NCBI RefSeq assembly: GCF_000172155.1
Contig: NZ_ABIZ01000001.1
Span: 7,101,105 to 7,165,104, forward strand
Direction of reading: 5' to 3'
Source: Verrucomicrobium spinosum DSM 4136 = JCM 18804
Lineage (GTDB): Bacteria; Verrucomicrobiota; Verrucomicrobiia; Verrucomicrobiales; Verrucomicrobiaceae
Length of the DNA stretch: 64,000 nucleotides
Shown: positions 18,618 through 25,668 of the stretch, one piece after another
Layout of the letters: the number at the start of each line of letters is the position of its first letter
How positions within the stretch are numbered: the stretch's first letter is position 1
Notes under the pieces: generated by a model
What the model was told of the DNA's origin: nothing
Seen by the model: the letters and a program-made list of their open reading frames with translations, nothing else
Databases searched by the model: none
Made by a program: the position numbers and the translations under genes

Positions 18618-18641
18618 CCGCCTAAAGGCGGAACTCCAACC
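18618..18641 (+). repeat. REP-like palindrome with conserved tail, copy 2
   Basis: Stem CCGCCT/AGGCGG around AA, then the tail AACTCCAACC. With one more base on the left (18617) it is an exact 25-bp reverse complement of 18746-18770. Between the pair lies a further hairpin, CCTTCTC (18652-18658) with GAGAAGG (18669-18675). Confidence 0.85.
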
Positions 18642-18745
18642 CCGGTGCACACCTTCTCGGAAAAACTTGAGAAGGCTTCATCCCTGTTGAAGTGAATCAT
18701 GAGCAGCGGGTTGCATGCTCAACGTTGAAAGGACCTCCGCGCCGT

Positions 18746-18769
18746 GGTTGGAGTTCCGCCTTTAGGCGG
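18746..18769 (-). repeat. REP-like palindrome with conserved tail, copy 3 (inverted)
   Basis: Exact inverted copy of 18618-18641, 104 bp away, so that copies 2 and 3 form a head-to-head pair like a bacterial BIME. No gene was found in 18555-18919; open frames there translate the repeats. Confidence 0.85.
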
Positions 18770-18816
18770 GTCAATAACCAATGTGCCCATGACACCCTTT
18801 TTCGCTCGACAATACG

Positions 18817-18840
18817 CCGACTCAAGTCGGTACGCCAACC
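18817..18840 (+). repeat. REP-like palindrome with conserved tail, copy 4 (variant stem)
   Basis: Stem CCGACT/AGTCGG around CA, then the tail TACGCCAACC. The stem differs from the other copies at paired positions so that pairing is kept, and the tail differs at two positions. Confidence 0.7.
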
Positions 18841-18919
18841 CCGCTACGGACCATCTGAGGAAACTCGGGAATGTATTACCGCGCCATGGGCCTGAAAGGC
18901 CCCGAGGCACCTCCCAGCA

Positions 18920-20512
18920 TCATGCCCCGGCATTCTTTTGCGGCTTCTTCCTCGCCGCAGGCACTGCCTTCGTCCCTTTCAAAACATCCGGCTCCACGGT
19001 GTTGGGCTGCGCTGCACCCGCCGTACTACGCCCGTCTGCCACATATTTCTCCAGCAATTTCGTGAGCCGCTCCACCACCTCGGGCTGTTCCGCCTGGACA
19101 TTCTTTGTCTCAGCAGGATCGACCGACAGGTCATACAACTGCACCCGGGCCGCCCCCGCATCCTCTTGGGCCGGGCGCGGGTCGCTCCACCCACCGGAGC
19201 CGGGGCAGAGCTCCAGTTTCCACGAACCCTGCCGGATGGAGAACGCACCCGTGATGGAGTGGTGCACCACCGCCTCGCGCACCGGGGAATCCTGCCCCAT
19301 CATCGCAGGCAGCAGGCTCACGCTGTCCTCCGCGGCATCCGCTGGCAACTTGACCCCCAGGGCATCCGCACAGGTGGCGGTGAGATCCACCAGACATACT
19401 GGATGGGCGTAGCTCGTGCCGGGCCTCACCACCGCCGGCCACTGCACGAGGAAGGGCACACGATGACCGCCTTCATAGATGTCCGCCTTCGTGCCACGCC
19501 ATGCTGCACTGGGGTTGTGCCCCTTCGCGGTGAGGGTGGGGTAGTCCGCGCTGGGGGAGCAGCCATTGTCACTGGTGACGATGAGCAGGGTGTTTTCCTC
19601 GATCCCCTTCTCTTTCAGCGCCGCCGCCACCTGGCCGATGGCATCATCCGTCTCCATGACGAAGTCCGCATAGGGATTAAGCCCGCTGCGGCCCTGCCAT
19701 TCCTTGGAAGGCATGATCGGGGTGTGAGGTGAAGCCAGCGGGAGGTAGAGGAAAAACGGCTGCTTTGCCTCCGCCTGCGTGTGCACATACTGCACGGCCC
19801 TGCTGGTCAGTTCAGGCAGCACTCCGGCACCATCAAAGCCCGGCGAGCCCGGGCCCTCGCGCGTCCAGCTTTCCTTGCCGCCCTTGTTCATGGGCAGCTT
19901 GATCATGGCGGAAGGCGACTGGGTGACGCGGTCGTTCTCGATGAAACAATACGGCACCATGTCGAGCGAGGCACTGATGCCGTAGTAGTAGTCAAAGCCC
20001 ACACTGTTGGGTCCATTGGTGATAGGCTGGTCATAGTCCACATTCCGCACCTGATCCGGCTTTTCGATGCCCAGCTCAGTCACTTCCTTGCCCGGGAGCT
20101 TCACCCAGTCCATCCCGAGGTGCCATTTGCCTATGCATGCCGTGGCATAGCCCTCGGACTTGAGGAACGACGCGACCGTCAGGCGCCCGGGCTCGATCAA
20201 CCGGGGGCTCAGCCCACCCAGCACTCCGTTTTGCAATCGTGACCGCCAGTTGTAGCGTCCCGTCATCACCCCATAGCGAGTCGGCGTGCAGACGGATGAA
20301 CTGGTGTGAGCATCGGTGAACTTCATGCCTCGCGCAGCGATGGCGTCCATCTGCAGTGTCGCGATCTTGCCCTCGGGGTTGAAGCACTTCACATCGCCAT
20401 AGCCGAGATCATCACAGAGAATGAAGACCACATTGGGCCGGGTGGCAGCATGGGTGCCCATACAGTCAAAGGCAGCCAGCAGGGGGAGCAGGAAGAGGGC
20501 ACGCAGTCTCAT
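18920..20512 (-). CDS. Secreted sulfatase (arylsulfatase family)
   Basis: A 530-residue sulfatase; ATG 20512 begins a signal peptide (MRLRALFLLPLLAAFDCMGTHA). The metal-binding start NVVFILCDDLGYGDV is present, and the formylglycine site is Cys75 in VCTPTRYGVMTG, matching C-x-P-x-R-x4-TG, so an FGE-type activating enzyme is needed. GKWHLGM and LIVTSDNGCSP are the other conserved active-site stretches, and DIYEGGHRVPFLVQWP is typical of the family. It would cut sulfate from a polysaccharide or ester outside the cytoplasm. A 35-residue Ala/Lys-rich tail follows the domain. Verrucomicrobia carry many such genes for sulfated glycan use; here it is divergent from the cyclase-fold gene at 20591. 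Confidence 0.92.
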   Translation of the reverse strand: MRLRALFLLPLLAAFDCMGTHAATRPNVVFILCDDLGYGDVKCFNPEGKIATLQMDAIAARGMKFTDAHTSSSVCTPTRYGVMTGRYNWRSRLQNGVLGGLSPRLIEPGRLTVASFLKSEGYATACIGKWHLGMDWVKLPGKEVTELGIEKPDQVRNVDYDQPITNGPNSVGFDYYYGISASLDMVPYCFIENDRVTQSPSAMIKLPMNKGGKESWTREGPGSPGFDGAGVLPELTSRAVQYVHTQAEAKQPFFLYLPLASPHTPIMPSKEWQGRSGLNPYADFVMETDDAIGQVAAALKEKGIEENTLLIVTSDNGCSPSADYPTLTAKGHNPSAAWRGTKADIYEGGHRVPFLVQWPAVVRPGTSYAHPVCLVDLTATCADALGVKLPADAAEDSVSLLPAMMGQDSPVREAVVHHSITGAFSIRQGSWKLELCPGSGGWSDPRPAQEDAGAARVQLYDLSVDPAETKNVQAEQPEVVERLTKLLEKYVADGRSTAGAAQPNTVEPDVLKGTKAVPAARKKPQKNAGA

Positions 20513-20590
20513 GAAAAAGGGAGTGAAGAGCCGGGTGGGAGAACGACCAGAGATCTGGCTTCTTTCTGGCCTTGATCCATTCGCCGGGGA

Positions 20591-21526
20591 TTGACGGCTT
20601 ATCCGCCTGTGGGTTACTGGAATCGCGTGATCACCAGCACCCGCAGCTTCCGCCTCGAAATGCTCCAAGTGGCCCGCCTTGCGCCCAAGGTACTGGGGGA
20701 CTCGGCAGAGCTTGTGGCAGGGTTTCTGCAACGGCACCTCACTCCCGAAGGAGGCTTTGCCGACCGGGCAGGACGCCCGGATTTGTATTACACCGTGTTT
20801 GGCCTGGAGTCGCTCCTGGCACTGCGCAAGGAAGCCTCTCTGGAGGCGACGCGCGCCTATGTGCAGTCGTTCGGCGATGGTGCGGGCCTCGACTTTGTGC
20901 ACCTGTGCTCCCTGGCCCGCTGCGCAGCCAATCTGGGACGTGACGTGCTCACAGAAGAAGTGAAGACAGGCCTGGCCGCCCGCATTGAAGCCTACCGCAC
21001 TCCTGACGGCGGGTACCATGGCTCACCCGGCAAGAGTGATGGCTCCGCCTATGGCGATCTCCTGGCATGGGGTGCGTACTCGGATCTCGCCCTGCCCATG
21101 CCGGAGGAACATGGCCTGCTGCAATCCCTGCTGACGCTGCAGCTTCCCGATGGCTCCTTTGCCAACGAACGGGACATGCCCCAAGGCACCACGCCTACAA
21201 CCGCAGCCGGCGTCATCCTGTGCAGCCATCTGGGCCACAAGCCAAGCCCTCTCACCGGGGAGTGGCTCATGAAGCAGGCCCACGCCGGGGGCGGCTTTCT
21301 GGCGGTGCCTGGAGCCCCCCTGCCGGATCTGCTGAGCACGGCCACAGCGCTCCACGCATTGGAGAGCCTGCAAACCAACTGGCAAGTCCTTCGTGAACCC
21401 AGCCTGGATTTTGTGGACAGTCTGTGGAATGCGGAAGGTGGATTTCACGGTCACTGGGCAGACGATGATCTGGATGTGGAATACACTTCCTATGGCCTCC
21501 TTGCGTTGGGTCATCTGAGCAGCTAG
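20591..21526 (+). CDS. Prenyltransferase/squalene-cyclase-fold repeat protein
   Basis: A 311-residue protein made of alpha/alpha-barrel repeats like those of protein prenyltransferase beta subunits and terpene cyclases (LTPEGGFADRAGRPDLYYTVFGLESLLAL, RTPDGGYHG, LPDGSFANE, NAEGGFHGHWADDD). In the segment that carries zinc ligands in true prenyltransferases (DxxHTCYxLSG) it reads DVEYTSYGLLALG, so the zinc His is a Tyr; the cyclase DxDD motif is not seen either. A catalytic role is therefore uncertain and a binding role possible. The start is uncertain: TTG at 20591 gives the longest frame, while ATG at 20660 (MLQVARLAP) is where relatives often begin. It precedes the roadblock/GTPase pair on the same strand by 151 bp. 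Confidence 0.75.
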   Translation: MTAYPPVGYWNRVITSTRSFRLEMLQVARLAPKVLGDSAELVAGFLQRHLTPEGGFADRAGRPDLYYTVFGLESLLALRKEASLEATRAYVQSFGDGAGLDFVHLCSLARCAANLGRDVLTEEVKTGLAARIEAYRTPDGGYHGSPGKSDGSAYGDLLAWGAYSDLALPMPEEHGLLQSLLTLQLPDGSFANERDMPQGTTPTTAAGVILCSHLGHKPSPLTGEWLMKQAHAGGGFLAVPGAPLPDLLSTATALHALESLQTNWQVLREPSLDFVDSLWNAEGGFHGHWADDDLDVEYTSYGLLALGHLSS

Positions 21527-21677
21527 ACGATCGGACTTTTATCTTGCCTTCCTTTCGCGCGAAATTTAAGGTACATTAGAAGTCGCACTTGGCTTCATAG
21601 TCGTTCACCTCAACCTCGCTCCCAGTCAGTTCGCGTTCTTTCACCCGCACACGCTGTGTGCGGTCACTCCCAGCGTC

Positions 21678-24600
21678 ATGGCGTTCTCCTTCCGCAGCTT
21701 CTTCGGCAAAGACAAACCGGACAACGGTTCGGCAGGAAGCTCCGCGATGACATCCTCCCCACAGTCGCATCAGGGAGGCTACCCCTTTCAGAAGGGGAAC
21801 CAGACTGGCACCTACTCCACCAAGGACGTCTTTCTGGGCGCGTCCACGCCAGCGAACGGCAACGGGGCCAGTTACCACGGATCCAGCCCCTTTTCGCCCG
21901 CCATCTCCGTGCCGAGTACTGGCCTGACGGTGGAAGACATCCTGCCTTCCCTGCCGCCGGATGTGGCGAAGCCCGGTGGCGTGCCTCCGGGACAGCCCCT
22001 GCAGATTCCCAATGAGCTGCTGGAGCGGGCTCTGCGCAGCGGCCAGGCGGCGCTGCCGTTGTTCGAGATTTATCGGGTGTGTCCGGCACTGTTCCGCACG
22101 CCGATTGCCCCGCAAGATGCCAGGTTCGTGGCCCTGCCTCCTCATAAACTGGGCGGTCTGGCGGCGCTGATGCACAAGCAACTGCCCCCGCAGGCCCCTG
22201 CCCCGGCACCCCATGCCGGTCAGCCCCTCTTCATGGGGGGCAACCCCTTTCAGGAAGCGGCCGAACCTCCTGCTGGTGGCACCTCCGGAGGAACCACCTT
22301 GTTTCATCCGTCTCCGTTCCATGCCGAAGGCGTGAACGTCCCCGCGCAGCCGATGCCGCCGTCCACGGTGCAGACGCCTGTCAGTGCCTTTAGTCAGTTT
22401 GGTGCCCCGGCACCTGCCGAAGCCCCCGCGTCGGCCGCAGACGAGCGGAGCGGCACGCCTCTGCCGAACGCCCTGACCGGGAACCCGTTCGCTCCCTCTC
22501 CGGCAGTCACCAGTTCCAGCTCCACCGCTCCCTTCCCTCCGATGCCGGGAGGGGCCGGCCAGCCCTTTGCACCCTTCGGACAGCCGGCACCCGCCGCTTC
22601 TCCTTTTGGCACCTCGAACCCGGAGCCCATGCCTCCCGTGCCGGCGTTTTTCGGCACCCCGGCGGATCAATCAGAACACGCTACGCCGACAGCTGCCCCC
22701 CCGGCCATCTCGCCACCCGTTTCCCCGCTGTTCACCTTCAGCCATTCCGCTCCGACTTCACCAGCCTTTGCTGGTCAGCCGACTCCGGCGCCTGCGAGCC
22801 CATTTGGCAATTTCCTCCCGGAGAATCCGCCAGCTTCTCAAGACGCCTTCCTTCCGCCACCGACCAGCGCCCCCCAACCGCTGTCCCAGCCCCAGTTTCC
22901 CACTGCTGCACCCAATCCCTTCTTCCAACCACCCTCAACCACGAGCGGCAGCGCCGGGGTTCCTCCGACTCTGACACCCGCTCCAGGTCAGGCCGTGAAT
23001 CCTTTTGCCTCTTTCGGTCTGCCTTCGGCACCTCCGGAACCAGTGCCTGCGCCATCGGTCCAGCCGAAGGCAGCGGAATCAGCTCCGCCCCACGGGGCAG
23101 CCTCCTGGCAGGCATTTGCTCCCGCCCCGGCACCACCTTCCGTGCCAGAGGTGCCGTCTGGCCCCTTCGGCAACGCCTTCAGCCCTGGCCCGAGTGCGTT
23201 CCCTGAAGCCCCCCCAGCACCAGCCAGCGCCAACCCCTTTGATCGCATCAAGGCTCTGGGCTCGCTGCCGGACCCCTCTGCGAATGCAATGCCGGCAGCA
23301 CCCCATGGATTGTTTGGCCCCGCTCCCGCTCCAGTCTCCGCAACTCCCCAGCCCACCGTACCGGCTCCTCCGACACCCCCTCCCGTTTTCTCAGGGGTTC
23401 CTGGCCCCCTAGCTGAGGGGACTCCTGCCTCGGCTCCTCCGCCTGCTCCCGCCAAGGAGAAGGCCGTCTTCAGTCTGGCGACAGTGTTGTCCCGATGCTC
23501 GGAGCAGGAAATCGGCGTGAAGCCCGAGCAAATTCCCTCCTGGATCACCGTGGGCTTCCCAGTCACAACGTTGGTGGACCAGCTTGCCAGTGGAAGAGTT
23601 ATCGTGAAGCTGGCGGAGATCATGCGTGGTCTCGAACCCGAGTTCCGCAGCATCATCTCCCCCTCCCGGCCAGACATTGTGGTGGAACTGCCCATCAACG
23701 ACGTCTTCCACGCCCTGCCCTCGACCGCCACGCCCGCAGGCCTGCCGCTTGCCCAGCTGACGCCGCAACCGGTTCCGGCCGGGGCTCCCGCACCGCCCGT
23801 CACCAAGTCCGCAGACATGCTGGGCAGCGAGGCACTGGCAGCGATGGCCGCCTTTAAGCCCGCTTCGGCTGCCAATTCACCTGAAAGTCAGGCTGCCCTG
23901 CCCTCCCTCTTCAATCCGCTCAGGCCCGAGGACAAGGAAACCACTTCCAAACTCCCCTCTGGCGTGCCCTGGCCGTTTGAAGCCGCCCCCGCCCTGCCGG
24001 GGCCTGAGACTCCCGCTGCCGCGTCTCAGGCAATGTTTTTTGGGAATCCCATTGCGACGGAGGATCCGCCCGCCATCCCGCCACCCTACCATCAGCAGCC
24101 CAAGGCGGAGCCCGTTTTCACTCCTGAACCTGCGTCCCCTCTCTTCCAGTCCACGAGTACCCTGCTGGGGCTGCCCGTGGATCCCCCGGCCAGCAGCCGT
24201 TCCATCCGCTCCGAGGCCATCTCCTTCGGACCCGGAGTCAAGGCAGAGTTTACCGCGACTCCGCCCGCCCAACTCCGCGCCAGCCGGGACCGCAACAAAC
24301 AGCTCCTGCTGCGCGTGCTGCTGAGCACCGAGGATGATCTGGAACTGGAGGACGTCATCCGTCTTACCGGCGCGCTCCCCGGTGTGTCAGCCGCCGTCTG
24401 CCTGCAGGAAGGCACGATCATGGGGTATGCCAGCAACGGCACTAGCGAGGCGGAAAACTTCATCCGCCAGGCCACCCAGATCTACGGACACCTGCAGCCC
24501 TTGATCCAACTGACCGGCATCATGGATACAGAGACCCTGAGCATGAAAAGCGACCAGCTCATGGCCTCCTTCTCCCTGCAGGGTGAACTCGTGCTGGGCG

Positions 24601-24695
24601 TGCTGCACGACCCGGGCAAGAACGAGCCGACCCTGCGCGAGCGCATCACCCTCATCGCCCGCGAGCTCAAGTCTGTCGTGGGTGCCGCCTCCTGA
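21678..24695 (+). CDS. Pro/Ala-rich protein with duplicated motif and C-terminal roadblock/LC7 domain
   Basis: A 1005-residue protein without a signal peptide. About 700 residues are low-complexity sequence rich in Pro, Ala, Ser and Phe, with recurring NPF- and FG-type words, and are probably disordered. Two ordered islands share a motif: residues 114-158 (LLERALRSGQAALPLFEI) and 631-675 (TLVDQLASGRVIVKLAEI), 15 of 45 identical without gaps. Residues about 873-1005 look like a roadblock/LC7 domain (LELEDVIRLTGALPGVSAAV, then ASFSLQGELVLGVLH), the fold of MglB, the GTPase-activating partner of MglA. The next gene, 34 bp on, is an MglA-type GTPase, so the two probably form a complex. The function of the duplicated motif is unknown. 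Confidence 0.75.
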   Translation: MAFSFRSFFGKDKPDNGSAGSSAMTSSPQSHQGGYPFQKGNQTGTYSTKDVFLGASTPANGNGASYHGSSPFSPAISVPSTGLTVEDILPSLPPDVAKPGGVPPGQPLQIPNELLERALRSGQAALPLFEIYRVCPALFRTPIAPQDARFVALPPHKLGGLAALMHKQLPPQAPAPAPHAGQPLFMGGNPFQEAAEPPAGGTSGGTTLFHPSPFHAEGVNVPAQPMPPSTVQTPVSAFSQFGAPAPAEAPASAADERSGTPLPNALTGNPFAPSPAVTSSSSTAPFPPMPGGAGQPFAPFGQPAPAASPFGTSNPEPMPPVPAFFGTPADQSEHATPTAAPPAISPPVSPLFTFSHSAPTSPAFAGQPTPAPASPFGNFLPENPPASQDAFLPPPTSAPQPLSQPQFPTAAPNPFFQPPSTTSGSAGVPPTLTPAPGQAVNPFASFGLPSAPPEPVPAPSVQPKAAESAPPHGAASWQAFAPAPAPPSVPEVPSGPFGNAFSPGPSAFPEAPPAPASANPFDRIKALGSLPDPSANAMPAAPHGLFGPAPAPVSATPQPTVPAPPTPPPVFSGVPGPLAEGTPASAPPPAPAKEKAVFSLATVLSRCSEQEIGVKPEQIPSWITVGFPVTTLVDQLASGRVIVKLAEIMRGLEPEFRSIISPSRPDIVVELPINDVFHALPSTATPAGLPLAQLTPQPVPAGAPAPPVTKSADMLGSEALAAMAAFKPASAANSPESQAALPSLFNPLRPEDKETTSKLPSGVPWPFEAAPALPGPETPAAASQAMFFGNPIATEDPPAIPPPYHQQPKAEPVFTPEPASPLFQSTSTLLGLPVDPPASSRSIRSEAISFGPGVKAEFTATPPAQLRASRDRNKQLLLRVLLSTEDDLELEDVIRLTGALPGVSAAVCLQEGTIMGYASNGTSEAENFIRQATQIYGHLQPLIQLTGIMDTETLSMKSDQLMASFSLQGELVLGVLHDPGKNEPTLRERITLIARELKSVVGAAS

Positions 24696-24729
24696 ATTTC
24701 CTTCAACCCGTCTTCATCCATCCCTTCCC

Positions 24730-25389
24730 ATGGCTGTGATTCACGCCGACCGCAGGACGGTCAACTTCAAGATCGTCTATTGCGGCACCCCCATCGGCGG
24801 CAAGACCACCAACTTGCAACACATCCACGCGTGCCTGGACCCGAAATCACGCGGGGAGCTCGTGAGTCTTTCCACCACGGCGGACCGCACCCTGTTCTTT
24901 GACTTCCTCGCTGTGGAGGCCCCCATTCTGAATGGCTACACCGCCAAGTTCCAGCTCTACACGGTGCCGGGACAAGCCGTGTACAATGCCACCTACCAGC
25001 TGGTGCTCCAGCAGGCGGACGGGCTGGTGTTTGTGGCAGACTCCCAGATGGACCGCATGCGGGAGAACGTCCAGGCCTGGGACAACTTCCGGAACAACCT
25101 GCGGCTCAACGGGCAGTCCCTCGACGAACTGCCCCTGGTCATCCAGTACAACAAGCGCGACCTTCCCAACGCAGCGCCGGTGGAATACCTGGAGTACCTC
25201 ATCAACCAGAGCACGCTCCGTTGCCAGAGCTTCGAGGCCAGCGCGGCACGAGGACATAACGTCCTGACCACGCTCAACGCCATCTCCCACGAAGTGCTTG
25301 GCCGCTTCATGGCCAAGATGCAGCAGGGCCAGGTGCCCCAGTCCATGGCCGGCCGATCCTCCAGCGCCGCTGCGATGGCAGGCGTCTGA
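24730..25389 (+). CDS. MglA-type small Ras-like GTPase
   Basis: A 219-residue GTPase; ATG 24730 is the start used by the family. The P-loop is GTPIGGKT (residues 19-26). Instead of the usual DxxG the switch II motif is TVPGQ (residues 78-82), the MglA hallmark, and NKRD (141-144) and EASAARG give base specificity. Arg53 (in DRTLFFDF) and Gln82 sit at the positions reported as the built-in catalytic residues of MglA. MglA proteins switch cell polarity or organise surface machinery and are turned off by roadblock MglB proteins; the gene before it encodes a roadblock protein. The tail (SSSAAAMAGV) has no Cys, so it cannot be prenylated at the C-terminus. Confidence 0.9.
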   Translation: MAVIHADRRTVNFKIVYCGTPIGGKTTNLQHIHACLDPKSRGELVSLSTTADRTLFFDFLAVEAPILNGYTAKFQLYTVPGQAVYNATYQLVLQQADGLVFVADSQMDRMRENVQAWDNFRNNLRLNGQSLDELPLVIQYNKRDLPNAAPVEYLEYLINQSTLRCQSFEASAARGHNVLTTLNAISHEVLGRFMAKMQQGQVPQSMAGRSSSAAAMAGV

Positions 25390-25668
25390 CACCACGAGGG
25401 CAGGCAGTCATCGGGCAAATAACGCCCATCCCTCCCGTGAGTTTGATCAGATTTCACCCGCTGCAGTGAGACATCTGGGAGACTGAGTGTGCATGATGAA
25501 ATCTAATCCATGCTGCCAACCCTTCCGCAATGCCTTTAGAATGGGCAAAGCGCCAGGTTCTATGAAATAGATGCCGGGTCCCCGGCTGCACGAACCCGCG
25601 GTCACCAGGGGATTGGCACGCATGGTGCAAGGTCGCTGAGGCTTCGCTTCAACCTTCCTCTCCCATCC

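Noticed and set aside
18555-18919. Small open frames such as the one at 18719-18910
   Set aside because: They translate the REP-like palindromes on both strands and have no start signals or known domain.
24730-25389. Prenylated GTPase idea
   Set aside because: The C-terminus (AAAMAGV) has no Cys and the nearby cyclase-fold protein lacks the zinc His.
25390-25668. Possible cobalamin riboswitch before the TonB receptor
   Set aside because: A piece near 25590 (GGCTGCACGAACCCGCGG) vaguely recalls the riboswitch core, but the GGGAA element and the B12 box (GCCAGGAGACCTGCC-like) are not there. A covariance search with the Rfam cobalamin model would settle it.
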